The notes under the pieces: model-generated
What the model saw: only the letters and a program-made list of their open reading frames with translations
The model's database searches: none
Told to the model about the DNA's origin: nothing
Program-made: the position numbers and the translations under genes
In this document: positions 1-8,133 of the stretch, piece after piece
Numbering within the stretch: the stretch's first letter is position 1
Layout: each line of letters begins with the position of its first letter
NCBI RefSeq assembly: GCF_021026315.1
Contig: NZ_JAJNCX010000007.1
Coordinates: 124,001 to 188,000 of the forward strand
DNA length: 64,000 nucleotides
Direction: 5' to 3'
From: Rhizobium sp. C4
GTDB taxonomy: Bacteria > Pseudomonadota > Alphaproteobacteria > Rhizobiales > Rhizobiaceae

Positions 1-1
1 G

Positions 2-400
2 GCTCAGTACTACGACGGTGATCACAGCTTCATCGAATTGACGATATATCCTCTATCGCTTGAGAAGAATTCCGATAGGCGGAACACACCGATCAATGAA
101 GTCGAGCGATTGTCTCGTGGGCGATACATAGAGAAAAACGGAGAGAAATTTCTGGCCTTTGGAGAAAATACATTTTCAAGAGCCGATCTATATTATGAAA
201 CTGATAGCGAAGATAAATTCTATATTGAATGCCCTATGGATTTGCCTGGAAAAATATGTGACGGGGGCGTGGTCAATAAGAGCTTGAATTTATATGCGAA
301 TATTCAATTCGTGGCCTTTGAAGAAAAACTGGATCCGGTCTTTTTCATTTCAAAAGTCGGGAATGAACTGAGGTCTTGGTCCGTCGGTGCCGCGCATTAG
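2..400 (+). CDS. Partial hypothetical protein, AT-rich, open at left edge
   Basis: The frame is open from base 2 to a TAG stop at 398-400, so the 5' end lies outside the window. A TTG at 38 could be read as a start, but the frame continues upstream in the same style (AQYYDGDHSFIEL), so I treat it as truncated. The visible 132 residues are polar and rich in Glu, Asp, Asn and Tyr, with no membrane segment and no motif I recognise. Base composition is clearly AT-richer than everything to its right, which suggests acquired DNA. An immunity-type or other accessory protein is possible but nothing in the sequence proves it. Confidence 0.6.
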   Translation, partial: AQYYDGDHSFIELTIYPLSLEKNSDRRNTPINEVERLSRGRYIEKNGEKFLAFGENTFSRADLYYETDSEDKFYIECPMDLPGKICDGGVVNKSLNLYANIQFVAFEEKLDPVFFISKVGNELRSWSVGAAH

Positions 401-512
401 CTGGGCAATCGGCCTGACGGCAGCCCCGGAGTAGGCTGGGTGTTCGCGTCTTAGGTGGATTTTTTACAAAGCCGGCTCTGTGGGCGCTAGCGCTGACGGT
501 GATTTACCGTGC
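401..512. other. Intergenic, convergent gene ends
   Basis: Lies between the 3' ends of the partial orphan (plus) and the NfeD gene (minus). I see no clear hairpin-T-run terminator and no reading frame of interest. Confidence 0.5.
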
Positions 513-971
513 TCATTCCGCCTCCACCCGCAATTCACTTCCCGATGCGCTGACGATCCGCACCTTCGCACCCTCCGGCTGATCCGGCCCTGACACGCTC
601 CACGTCGTGTCGCCGATCTTCGCGCGTCCACGCCCGTTCTCGATCGCCTCGGTCACGGTGACGACCCGCCCAACAAGGCTTTCGCCGCGCTGGTTCAGAT
701 GGGGTTCGTCGCTTTCCGTCCCGCCGCGCTTGAGGACCGAACGTCCGACAAGCACCGCGACGAAGGAGAGCACGACGAAGGTGACGACCTGGACCTGCCA
801 GGGCCAGATCGCTGATCCCCAGAGGATCAGTGAGAGGATGCCGGTGGCGATCCCGGCAAGGCCGATCCAGAACAGGAAAACGCCGGGTACGACGATTTCC
901 AGGATCAGGAGCACGACACCCAGAACCCACCAGCTCCACGGTCCTGCGCGGGCGACGAGATCGCTGATCAT
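513..971 (-). CDS. NfeD family membrane protein
   Basis: A 152-residue inner-membrane protein. Two or three hydrophobic segments fill residues 8-75 (WWVLGVVLLILEIVVPGVF, then further aliphatic stretches), followed by a soluble C-terminal domain of about 70 residues (GRVVTVTEAIENGRG...) with the OB-fold character of NfeD. The start at 971 (MISDLV) is chosen because the longer frame to 1094 runs back through the neighbouring gene as low-complexity Pro/Arg sequence. It begins 4 bp after the stop of the SPFH gene, so the two are surely co-transcribed. NfeD proteins act with stomatin-like partners in membrane quality control or microdomain organisation; which role applies here is inference. Confidence 0.88.
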   Translation of the reverse strand: MISDLVARAGPWSWWVLGVVLLILEIVVPGVFLFWIGLAGIATGILSLILWGSAIWPWQVQVVTFVVLSFVAVLVGRSVLKRGGTESDEPHLNQRGESLVGRVVTVTEAIENGRGRAKIGDTTWSVSGPDQPEGAKVRIVSASGSELRVEAE

Positions 972-975
972 GGCC

Positions 976-1989
976 TTAGCTCTCGCGCGTGGGAGTGACA
1001 GGCGGCGTGACGACCGGGGTGCTGCGGGGACGGGCGGCAGGCGCTGCTGGGCGGGGCGCCGGGGCGGCCTGATCGCCGAAGACTTCGCGGGCAATCTGGC
1101 CGATGCCGCCGAGCGAGCCGACGAGGGCGGAGGCTTCCATGGGCATCAGCACGACCTTGGAATTCGGGCCGGAGCCGATCGCCTGCATGGCTTCGGTGTA
1201 TTTCTGTGCGACGAAGTAGTTGATCGCCTGGATGTCGCCGGAGGCGATGGCTTCCGAGACCATCTTGGTTGCCTTGGCTTCAGCCTCGGCCTGCCGCTCG
1301 CGCGCTTCGGCGTTGAGGAAGGCGGACTGGCGCTGGCCTTCGGCCTCCAGAACGGCTGCCTGCTTGGCGCCCTCGGCGCGCAGGATCTGCGCGTTGCGCG
1401 CGCCTTCGGCTTCCAGAACCTGCGCGCGCTTTTCGCGCTCGGCCTTCATCTGCCGACCCATGGACTCCACGAGGTCGCGCGGCGGCTGGATATCCTTGAT
1501 CTCGACGCGGGTGATCTTGATGCCCCACGGGCTTGCGGCATCATCGACGACATGCAGCAGGCGGTCGTTGATCTTTTCGCGGTTCGACAGGAGTTCGTCC
1601 AGATCCATAGACCCCATGACGGAGCGGATGTTGGTCATTGTCAGATTGAGGATGGCCTGCTGGAGATTGGAGACCTGATAGGCGGCCTGTGCGGCGTTGA
1701 GCACCTGATAGAAGGCAACGGCGTCGGCGGAGACGGAGGCGTTGTCCTTGGTGATGACTTCCTGGGTGGGAACGTCAAGCACCTGCTCCATCACGTTCAT
1801 CTTGTTGCCGAGGCGGTCGATGAAGGGGATGATGAGATTGAGGCCTGGCTCCAGCGTGCGCGTGTAGCGCCCGAAGCGCTCGACCGTGTAGCGATAGCCC
1901 TGCGGCACGGTCTTGATGCCGGAGTAAAGGAAGATGATCGCCAGCACCACGATGGCGATGATGGTGATGTCTGAGCCCGAAAAGTCCAT
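976..1989 (-). CDS. SPFH/band 7 (stomatin-like) membrane protein
   Basis: 337 residues from an ATG at 1989 with GGAGG about 7 bases upstream. Residues 8-24 form one N-terminal membrane anchor ([17 protein letters not shown]); the SPFH domain follows ([40 protein letters not shown]), then a coiled coil near residues 190-270 built of repeated AEG/EAEG units, and a Pro/Ala-rich tail. This is the stomatin/slipin type usually paired with NfeD, as here (the nfeD start is 4 bp after this stop). Expected to oligomerise in the inner membrane. No protease gene lies nearby. Confidence 0.93.
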   Translation of the reverse strand: MDFSGSDITIIAIVVLAIIFLYSGIKTVPQGYRYTVERFGRYTRTLEPGLNLIIPFIDRLGNKMNVMEQVLDVPTQEVITKDNASVSADAVAFYQVLNAAQAAYQVSNLQQAILNLTMTNIRSVMGSMDLDELLSNREKINDRLLHVVDDAASPWGIKITRVEIKDIQPPRDLVESMGRQMKAEREKRAQVLEAEGARNAQILRAEGAKQAAVLEAEGQRQSAFLNAEARERQAEAEAKATKMVSEAIASGDIQAINYFVAQKYTEAMQAIGSGPNSKVVLMPMEASALVGSLGGIGQIAREVFGDQAAPAPRPAAPAARPRSTPVVTPPVTPTRES

Positions 1990-2160
1990 GAAAGTCCCTC
2001 CAGCATGCGTCGCGCGTCTTCGCGCAGTTGTCGGCGCATGCTGCATCAAGAACGTGGGAATGGCGATGTTTATTTCAAGGTGGGGTGGGGGAAATTGGCC
2101 GGGTCGTGTGCCTACGGCTTTCGAGGGCGCGTTTGCAAGGTCACGCCGAACCCACACACT

Positions 2161-2288
2161 CCGTCATGCCGGACCTGATCCGGCATCCAGCCAGCCCGCG
2201 TCTGCGGGCTGGGAAGACCCTTACAAAGGAGTCCTTTCGCGCGATGGACATCGCGCGTCCGGATCCCGGCTCAAGGCCGGGATGACGG
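2161..2288. repeat. Compound palindromic intergenic repeat, 128 bp
   Basis: The ends are inverted repeats (CCGTCATGCCGG at 2161-2172 and CCGGGATGACGG at 2277-2288, one mismatch). Inside lie five consecutive palindromes: ATGCCGGA/TCCGGCAT, AGCCCGC/GCGGGCT, AAAGGA/TCCTTT, CGCGATG/CATCGCG and ATCCCGG/CCGGGAT. There is no reading frame of its own. It has the look of the dispersed REP/MITE-like elements of alphaproteobacteria and sits between the 5' end of the SPFH gene and the 3' end of hemH. The rest of 1990-2319 holds the SPFH upstream region and nothing else I can recognise. Confidence 0.8.
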
Positions 2289-2319
2289 AGGAGAGAGGGT
2301 TGACGGAAGAACGGGGCGC

Positions 2320-3348
2320 TTAAACCCAGCCCTGCAACTCCCGCCGCAGCACCTTTTCCAGCACGTTCATGCCATCCACGCTGTCGTTCAGGCACGGAAT
2401 ATGGGTGAAGTGTTCGCCGCCATTGTGCTCGAAGGTTTCCTTGGCCTGTTCGGCGATTTCTTCCAGCGTTTCCAGGCAGTCGGAGACGAAGCCGGGGTTG
2501 AGGACGGCGATGCGCTTGGTGCCGGTCTTCGCCAGTTCCTCGACCGTCTTGTCGGTATAGGGCTGCAGCCATTCTTCCGGGCCGAAACGGGACTGGAAGG
2601 TGACGCGGAACTTTTCCTTCGTCCAGCCGAGCTTTTCGCGCACCAGACGCGCCGTCTTCATGCACTGGCAGTGATAGGGGTCGCCGGCCTTGAAATAGGA
2701 TTGCGGGATGCCGTGGAAGGAGGCGAGAACCACTTCCGGCTCCCAGTCGAGCGTGGCGAGATGCGCGGTGATCGAGTTGGCCAGCGCCTCGATATAGGCG
2801 GGCTCGTCGTGATAGGGCGGCACGGTGCGGATCGCCGGCTGCCAGCGCATCTTCTGCAGCTTTTCAAACGCCTTGTCGTTGACGGTCGCGGTCGTGGCGG
2901 CGGCATATTGCGGATAGAGCGGGAAGAGCACGATGCGCTCACAACCGGCGGCCTGAAGCGCCTCGATGCGCGACGCGATCGACGGGTTGCCGTAGCGCAT
3001 GCCCCAGTCGACCACGACATTCGGCAGGTCCTTCAGGCGCTCGGCCATCAGCTCGCCCTGCGAGCGGGTATAGGTGCGCAGGAAGCTTTCGTTGCGCTCC
3101 TTGTTCCAGATCAGCTCATAGGCCTTGCCGACCTTGGCGGGGCGGCGGTTGAGCACGATGCCGTAGAGGATTGGATACCAGAACAGCCGCGACCATTCGA
3201 TGACGCGGCGGTCGGTGAGGAATTCTTCCAGATAGCGGCGCATGGAGGCCTTGTCGGTGCCATCGGGCGTGCCGAGATTGACAAGGAGAACGCCGACCTT
3301 TCCGAAGGCGACTTTCGGGTGGTCGGCAGGCAGGGCGCCAGGCATCAT
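2320..3348 (-). CDS. hemH: Ferrochelatase
   Basis: Inserts Fe2+ into protoporphyrin IX, the last step of protoheme synthesis. 342 residues, the usual rhizobial length. Typical features are GVLLVNLGTPDGT near the N-terminus, RRYLEEFLTDRRVIEW, and the active-site histidine in SFHGIPQSYF (about residue 212) followed by CQCMKTARL. The start is ATG 3348 or ATG 3345 (two adjacent Met codons). The longer open frame to 3891 is rejected because it reads through the lipoprotein gene in another frame. It is transcribed alone, with the omp10-like gene upstream behind its own terminator. Confidence 0.96.
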   Translation of the reverse strand: MMPGALPADHPKVAFGKVGVLLVNLGTPDGTDKASMRRYLEEFLTDRRVIEWSRLFWYPILYGIVLNRRPAKVGKAYELIWNKERNESFLRTYTRSQGELMAERLKDLPNVVVDWGMRYGNPSIASRIEALQAAGCERIVLFPLYPQYAAATTATVNDKAFEKLQKMRWQPAIRTVPPYHDEPAYIEALANSITAHLATLDWEPEVVLASFHGIPQSYFKAGDPYHCQCMKTARLVREKLGWTKEKFRVTFQSRFGPEEWLQPYTDKTVEELAKTGTKRIAVLNPGFVSDCLETLEEIAEQAKETFEHNGGEHFTHIPCLNDSVDGMNVLEKVLRRELQGWV

Positions 3349-3433
3349 GATCTGTCTCTTCCGCTTTCGAATACTCTCACGCCCATATAGGCGAATTCGT
3401 TGCCATTTGTATTGCTGGCATGCGGCTATACGA

Positions 3434-3460
3434 CAAAAAAGCGCGGATGGTTGTCCGCGC
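3434..3460 (-). terminator. Rho-independent terminator after omp10-like gene
   Basis: Stem GCGCGGA/TCCGCGC with a six-base loop (3441-3460), followed on the minus strand by a run of six T (complement of 3435-3440). It separates the lipoprotein gene from hemH. Confidence 0.85.
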
Positions 3461-3491
3461 TTCTCCGAAATCAGACCGGATTGTGTGCTGC

Positions 3492-3863
3492 TCAGATCGC
3501 CTTGCGGGCGAGCGAGAACTGCGCGCCGGAATCGGTCGTGCAATTGAGCTGGTTCGGTGTGACGAGGGCGCAATTGACGCGCGACTGCGTGTTGCGGACC
3601 AGCGAGGTCATGTTGATCTCGACCACCTTCGGCGCGCTGCTCGTGTAGGTGCCCGAGGCCAGCAGCTGGTTGGTGTCGGTCGTCCGGGTGCTGAACGTGC
3701 CGGCCTGGAAGCTCGATACGATCCCGTTCGGGTCGATCCACTGGCCTTCGACGCTGGTGGGCTGCTGCTGGATCGGCGGCAGCGAACGCGGTGCCGGCGA
3801 CGACATGCACCCGGCGAGCGCAAGGCTGGAGCCGAGGATAAGGCAGATGGACGATTTCTTCAT
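3492..3863 (-). CDS. omp10: Omp10-like outer membrane lipoprotein
   Basis: 123 residues with a lipoprotein signal: Lys-Lys, a short hydrophobic stretch, then lipobox LALAGC with the acylated Cys near residue 19. The mature part is Pro/Gln-rich, then a small beta-rich domain ([18 protein letters not shown]) with Cys residues in VNCAL and LNCTT. Size and composition match the Omp10 lipoproteins of Brucella and Agrobacterium. The start is ATG 3863 with CGGAG six bases upstream; an upstream ATG at 3878 lacks a site. Likely anchored in the outer membrane; the function of this family is not well defined. Confidence 0.85.
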   Translation of the reverse strand: MKKSSICLILGSSLALAGCMSSPAPRSLPPIQQQPTSVEGQWIDPNGIVSSFQAGTFSTRTTDTNQLLASGTYTSSAPKVVEINMTSLVRNTQSRVNCALVTPNQLNCTTDSGAQFSLARKAI

Positions 3864-4015
3864 GGCATTCTCCGGCATGTTCACGGACCATGAAAGGCTG
3901 ACGCTCGCGGCGTCTTTATGGCCTTTCCGGCGAATTAAACGTGTCAGCGCGCATTTTTGCATTGTTGCGATCGGCGCGCCCTGGATGCGATTCCTGTCCC
4001 ACGTCAAGATTGCAG

Positions 4016-4048
4016 CGCCGCCCCGGTCAAATCAAGACCGGGGCGGCG
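4016..4048 (-). terminator. Hairpin terminator downstream of hss
   Basis: A perfect 13-bp stem (4016-4028 with 4036-4048) and a 7-base loop, 46 bp after the hss stop. The following minus-strand sequence is only moderately T-rich, so termination efficiency is uncertain. Confidence 0.65.
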
Positions 4049-4094
4049 AATTTACATATTATCCTATGTATTTCAGAGCGGCCGCAAGCAGGGC

Positions 4095-5543
4095 TTAGAA
4101 CTGAACGAGGATGTTCTTGAACTGCCACGGGTCCTTTTCGTCGAGCTTCTCCGGGAAGAGGCCGGGGCGACCGTCCAGCGGCGTCCAGTCGGTGTAGTGA
4201 CCTTCGACCGGGCCGAGATAGGGCAGCTGGATGTCGAGGCAGCGCTTGTAGTCCATCTCGTCGGCTTCGACGATGCCGGCCGTCGGATTTTCGAGCGCCC
4301 AGACCATGCCGGCGAGAACGGCAGAGGTTACCTGCAGGCCGGTGGCGTTCTGATAAGGCGCGATGCGGCGGGTTTCGTCCAGCGACAGGCGCGAACCGTA
4401 CCAGTAGGCGTTCTTTTCGTGGCCATAGAGCAGCACGCCGAGTTCGTCGACGCCATCGACCAGTTCGTTCTCGTCGAGAACGTGGAGAACCGGCTGCTGA
4501 TGGCCGCCATTGCCGAACATTTCGTGCAGCGACAGAACCGCGTCATTGGCCGGGTGATAGGCGTAATGGCAGGTCGGGCGGAATTCGGCTTCGCCGTCCT
4601 TGTCCTTCACGGTGAAATAGTCAGCGATGGAGATCGACTCGTTATGCGTGACGAGGAAACCATATTGCGGGCCGGGCGTCGGGCACCAGGTGCGCACGCG
4701 GGTGTTGGCGCCGGGCTGCTCGAGATAGATGGCTGCCTTGCAGCCCTTCTTGTGCTTCTTGGCGTTCTTAGGCATCCACTTTTCGTGCGTGCCCCAGCCG
4801 AGTTCGGACGGCTGCAGGCCTTCCGAGATGAAGCCTTCGGCCGACCAGGTGTTCCAGAAGACGTTCATCGGCTTCGGGTTGATCGTGCGCTGCGTGTCGC
4901 GCTCGGCAATGTGGACGCCCTTGACGCCAAGCGTCTGCATGAGCTTGGCCCAGCCTTCGCGGTCGTCGGCGGCCGGCTCGTCGATCTGGGTGCCGGTGTC
5001 CTTGGCGAGGTTGACCAGCGCCTGCTTGACGAACCAGGAGACCATGCCGGGGTTGGCGCCGCAGCAGGATACGGCCGTCGTGCCGCCCGGGTTCTTGGCC
5101 TTTTCCTTGCGCACGGTTTCGCGCAGCGCATAGTTGGTGCGCGCTTCGTTGCCGAGCGAGTTGTCGAAATAGAAGCCGAGCCAGGGTTCGACAACGGTGT
5201 CGATATAGAGCACGTCGAGCTTGCGGCAGAATTTCATAAGGTCGAGCGAACCGGTGTCGACCGACAGGTTGACGCAGAAGCCCTGGCCCTTGCCTTCGGT
5301 CAGAAGCGGCTTCAGCAGCTCCTTGTAATTGTCCTTGGTGACATGTTCCTTGATGAGGCGGATGCCGCGCTCTTCCAGCAGGTGCGCATCTTCGCCACGC
5401 GGGTCGATGACGACCATGCGCGACTTGTCGAACTTGAAGTGACGTTCGATGAGCGGCAGCGTGCCGCGGCCGATCGAGCCGAAGCCGATCATCACGATCG
5501 GGCCGGTGATTTCGCCATGGATCGGGTATTGAACGTCAGACAT
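4095..5543 (-). CDS. hss: Homospermidine synthase
   Basis: Condenses putrescine units (or putrescine and spermidine) to sym-homospermidine in an NAD-dependent reaction; homospermidine is a characteristic polyamine of rhizobia. 482 residues, close to the roughly 477 of the characterised Blastochloris enzyme. An N-terminal Rossmann motif (MIGFGSIGRGTLPLI) is followed by AVSCCGANPGMVSWF and the C-terminal catalytic region (SAEGFISEGLQPSELGWG). The start MSDVQYPIHG at 5543 is preferred; the longer frame to 5609 has no sign of coding. It stands alone between strong hairpins. Confidence 0.93.
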   Translation of the reverse strand: MSDVQYPIHGEITGPIVMIGFGSIGRGTLPLIERHFKFDKSRMVVIDPRGEDAHLLEERGIRLIKEHVTKDNYKELLKPLLTEGKGQGFCVNLSVDTGSLDLMKFCRKLDVLYIDTVVEPWLGFYFDNSLGNEARTNYALRETVRKEKAKNPGGTTAVSCCGANPGMVSWFVKQALVNLAKDTGTQIDEPAADDREGWAKLMQTLGVKGVHIAERDTQRTINPKPMNVFWNTWSAEGFISEGLQPSELGWGTHEKWMPKNAKKHKKGCKAAIYLEQPGANTRVRTWCPTPGPQYGFLVTHNESISIADYFTVKDKDGEAEFRPTCHYAYHPANDAVLSLHEMFGNGGHQQPVLHVLDENELVDGVDELGVLLYGHEKNAYWYGSRLSLDETRRIAPYQNATGLQVTSAVLAGMVWALENPTAGIVEADEMDYKRCLDIQLPYLGPVEGHYTDWTPLDGRPGLFPEKLDEKDPWQFKNILVQF

Positions 5544-5697
5544 CTGGTCCGTGCTCCTGAAAAAGGGCCTGCAAACGATGCAGGACAGGTTGGCGGGCCC
5601 CGTTATCAAGGCCTGTGCGCGCTCTAATCACATAATCGAGTCACAATAAAGTACAAACGGAGGCTTCCGCCGGGCGGCCGCGCCGAAACCCCGGTCT

Positions 5698-6570
5698 TCA
5701 CTGTATATTTCGCAGAAATGTCATGAGCTTCTGGCGCTTCTCCGTCATGCCCTTGTAGGCGAGTTGCGCGTCGCTCATGGCCTCCAGCCGTGCCGCAAGC
5801 TGGGCGGCGAGCTCCGGACGCGCGGTGACGGTGGCGATCGGGTCCTGATAGATTCGGATGGTGAACAGCATCGCCCCCGTCTCGGGCAGCTTGCGCAGCG
5901 TCTGGCGCTCGACGCGGATGAAATTCGAGGCGGGATCGAAACTCTTGCGGGCAAGCCGTGCGCCCTTTTCCGGCGGCCAGTCGAGATCTGCTTCCGGATA
6001 GATCGACCAGTTGAAGCGCTCCACCACACGGCCGGGCTCGATGCGGTCGAACATGCGGTTGATCAGCCCGTCATTGCGGCTGCCTGGCTCGAAATCCGGC
6101 ACGGGGCCATGGATTTCGCCGATGGTCTTGCCGGCCTTCTCCTTGAGCGACCATGAAGAAGGGAAGGCGACAGTGCCAGCCGCCACCCGCCAGCCGCCCT
6201 CGCGGTTTTTTAGAATGACCAGATCGTCGGCGACAAGCGCGCCGGCAAGGAGAAGCGGGGGCTCTGCTGCGTCAAGTGCGACACGGCGGTCGAGGAAGGC
6301 GAGCGTGTCGCCCTTGCGGGAATAGTGAGGCGCATGGTCGCCGAGCAGATGCGCGACGAGGACAGTCAGCGCCTCGGACTGGGCGGTTTCCGAACCGTCC
6401 ACCGCCTGGAACACGGCATCGCGATCTTCGCCGAGAACCCGATCCTTTTCCGCCAGATACCGCTCCAGATCGCCATCCGTTTCGATCCAGAGTTCCGGCG
6501 CAATCTGTTTCAGCCCGATCGCAAAGGGCTCGGACGAGCCGTCATATGGCGTGAAGCGGGGCTTTTGCAT
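5698..6570 (-). CDS. DUF3445 heme-dependent oxidative N-demethylase-like protein
   Basis: 290 residues with the hallmarks of the DUF3445 family: FTPYDGSSEPFAIGLKQIAPELWIETD at the N-terminus, the central VAFPSSWSLKEKAGKTIGEIHGPVP block, RFNWSIYPEADL and VERQTLRKLPETGAMLFTIR. Relatives include heme proteins annotated as the alpha subunit of oxidative N-demethylases; the substrate here is unknown. Its start lies 13 bp after the hicB stop, so it is the last gene of a tight minus-strand run that begins at pepF. The PAS-like heme-binding role is known for the family, not visible as a simple motif. Confidence 0.85.
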   Translation of the reverse strand: MQKPRFTPYDGSSEPFAIGLKQIAPELWIETDGDLERYLAEKDRVLGEDRDAVFQAVDGSETAQSEALTVLVAHLLGDHAPHYSRKGDTLAFLDRRVALDAAEPPLLLAGALVADDLVILKNREGGWRVAAGTVAFPSSWSLKEKAGKTIGEIHGPVPDFEPGSRNDGLINRMFDRIEPGRVVERFNWSIYPEADLDWPPEKGARLARKSFDPASNFIRVERQTLRKLPETGAMLFTIRIYQDPIATVTARPELAAQLAARLEAMSDAQLAYKGMTEKRQKLMTFLRNIQ

Positions 6571-6583
6571 CGAAGAGTGCCTT

Positions 6584-6982
6584 TCAGGCGGATTTCTCGA
6601 TTTCCTTCAGCGCCGCGCTTGCCAGAAAGGCCGAGCGCGTCAGCCCACGGCGTTTTGCGGCTGCGTCGATGGCGGCGAGCGTTCCCGCCTCCATGGTGAT
6701 ATTGGCGCGGACGGTGCGCGTGTCGTCCCGCACCAGCGGGATGCGGACGAGAAAGGCTCCCTCCTTCAACTCGGCACGAACATCGTCGCGTGCCAGAATA
6801 TCGGCGTGGGAGGAGGGTTGCGGAAGTGTTTCGTCTTCCGCCCAGAGTGTCAGCGCCTCGATTGCATTCGGCACGATATCGTCCTCGTCGTCGGCGGCGG
6901 AGAAGACGGAGGGCAAATCCGGGAAGCTGACGCCAAAGGCGCTTTCGGGGTCTTTATGCACAAGCGCGATATACCAGGTCAT
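6584..6982 (-). CDS. hicB: HicB-type antitoxin
   Basis: 132 residues in two parts: an N-terminal partial RNase-H-like HicB fold (MTWYIALVHKDPESAFGVSFPDLPSVFSA) and a C-terminal ribbon-helix-helix DNA-binding segment (ANITMEAGTLAAIDAAAKRR, then SAFLASAALKEI). It starts 12 bp after the hicA stop, in the usual toxin-first order. It should neutralise HicA and autorepress through the palindrome at 7192-7211. Confidence 0.93.
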   Translation of the reverse strand: MTWYIALVHKDPESAFGVSFPDLPSVFSAADDEDDIVPNAIEALTLWAEDETLPQPSSHADILARDDVRAELKEGAFLVRIPLVRDDTRTVRANITMEAGTLAAIDAAAKRRGLTRSAFLASAALKEIEKSA

Positions 6983-6994
6983 GTCCTCAACTCC

Positions 6995-7177
6995 TCAGAT
7001 CCAGCCGGCCTGCCTGGCAATCGCGCGGGCGGTGCCGAGCGGCAGGTCCTTCTTCGGATGCGGCACGATGACGGTCCTGCCAGCTTTTCGAAACTTGTGA
7101 TGCGAACCGGCGACCGCAACCAGCTCAAAGCCTTCCGCTTTCAGCCGCTTGATGATCTTGCGCGAGTCCGTTTCCAA
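6995..7177 (-). CDS. hicA: HicA-type mRNA interferase toxin
   Basis: 60 residues with the dsRBD-like HicA fold and the catalytic histidine motif GSHHKFRKAG; the C-terminus IVPHPKKDLPLGTARAIARQAGW is typical. It starts at TTG 7177, supported by GGAGG five bases upstream; no ATG start fits. It degrades mRNA independently of ribosomes when freed from HicB. The pair sits between yciI and the DUF3445 gene inside an otherwise metabolic run and has its own promoter in the end of yciI. Confidence 0.93.
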   Translation of the reverse strand: METDSRKIIKRLKAEGFELVAVAGSHHKFRKAGRTVIVPHPKKDLPLGTARAIARQAGWI

Positions 7178-7191
7178 GTTCGCCTCCGGGC

Positions 7192-7227
7192 GTGTGTCAA
7201 TATATACACACCGGATCAGCCCTTCAA
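7192..7227 (-). promoter_or_regulatory. hicAB promoter and palindromic operator
   Basis: Minus-strand promoter TTGAAG (7222-7227), 17-bp spacer, TATATT (7199-7204). The -10 element lies inside an inverted repeat with GTGTGT/ACACAC ends (7192-7211), a likely HicB operator. The -35 box falls within the last codons of yciI. Confidence 0.6.
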
Positions 7228-7500
7228 GCCGTCGAAGCCTTCCGCCGTGGTGGTGAAATTGACCTCCATGATGTCCAGATCGGCGATGCCGTGGACGGCG
7301 AAGGGGTCGTTGGCGCAGAGCGCTTCGATCTCGGCGCGCGCGCCTCTTGCGAGGATCACGCCGCCGGTGCGTGGAACCTTGCGGCCGGAGGCGATGAAGG
7401 TGCCGGCTGCATAGTGGGCTTTCAGCCAGTCCATATGGGCGGCCATGTGCTTGTCGGCTTCTTCGGTCGGTTTCTTGTAGGTGAGCGAGATGATGAACAT
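7216..7500 (-). CDS. YciI-like protein
   Basis: 94 residues of the YciI/YCII family (dimeric alpha-beta barrel): MFIISLTYKKPTEEADKHMAAHMDWLKAHYAAGTF, with the conserved His in the first half and the PF-AVHGIADLDIMEVNF end. It starts 3 bp after the pabC stop and is translationally linked to it. The enzymatic role of most members is undefined. Confidence 0.88.
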   Translation of the reverse strand: MFIISLTYKKPTEEADKHMAAHMDWLKAHYAAGTFIASGRKVPRTGGVILARGARAEIEALCANDPFAVHGIADLDIMEVNFTTTAEGFDGLKG

Positions 7501-7503
7501 GGG

Positions 7504-8133
7504 CTATTCTCCGATAAGTTCCGCACGGATCAGGCCGCGCAATGAGTTGCCGACGAAGAGGGTTCGGCCTTTGAGGTCTTCCGGGCGCAGGCGGTGGTTA
7601 TAGGCCTTGCGGGCGCAGATCAGCGAGGTGCGCAGGACGCCGGCGAGGCAGCCGGAGGAGATGGGCGGCGTCATCAGGCGGCCTTCGTCGTCTTCCACGA
7701 AGAGATTGGTGATCGTACCCTCCGCGAGCTCGCCCTTTTCGTTGAGGAGGATGACTTCGTTGATCGTGTCGGACGGAAATTCGGCGCGGGCGGTTTCGTA
7801 GAGCGCGCGGTGGGTTGTCTTGTAGCGGATTAGCGGGTCTGTCGAGGCGGTGCGGGTTTGGGCGATGGCGATGCGCCAGACGGTGTCTTCGGGCTGGAGG
7901 GTGAAGGGGGCTGATGTGATGGTGATTTCGCCTGTGGGGGAGAGTTCGAGGCGGAGGCGTTGGAGGCTTGCGGGTGCTCCAAGGTACGACGCCAGCGTCT
8001 CTTCCGCCTTGTCCGCGCCGATAAACCCCAGCCGTCGTGCCGAGGTCTCCAACCGCTTCAGATGCAGGTTCAGCCGGGCGATGCCCTCGCCCGGTGTGTA
8101 GCGCATCGTCTCAAAAAGGGAGAAGTCGGTCAC
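7504..8133 (-). CDS. pabC: Aminodeoxychorismate lyase-like class IV aminotransferase
   Basis: 209 residues, PLP fold type IV. The Schiff-base lysine is in IRYKTTHRALYE, followed by NEVILLNEKGELAEGTITNLFVED, the usual class IV signature. It overlaps the pabB stop by 4 bp (8130-8133), so the pair should provide both steps from chorismate to p-aminobenzoate for folate. The family also contains branched-chain and D-amino acid aminotransferases; the partner gene decides for PabC. Confidence 0.9.
   Translation of the reverse strand: MTDFSLFETMRYTPGEGIARLNLHLKRLETSARRLGFIGADKAEETLASYLGAPASLQRLRLELSPTGEITITSAPFTLQPEDTVWRIAIAQTRTASTDPLIRYKTTHRALYETARAEFPSDTINEVILLNEKGELAEGTITNLFVEDDEGRLMTPPISSGCLAGVLRTSLICARKAYNHRLRPEDLKGRTLFVGNSLRGLIRAELIGE

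Noticed and set aside
3349-3891. Long N-terminal extension of hemH
   Set aside because: It reads through the lipoprotein gene and its terminator in another frame; family length fits the 3348 start.
3957-5627. A 556-codon open frame on the plus strand opposite hss, and similar long antisense frames at 607-1974, 9443-11152, 21547-23472 and 47390-49348
   Set aside because: They mirror clear genes on the other strand; composition is biased (Val/Gly/Arg/Asp-rich), no domains or ribosome sites. GC-rich codon bias produces such shadows.
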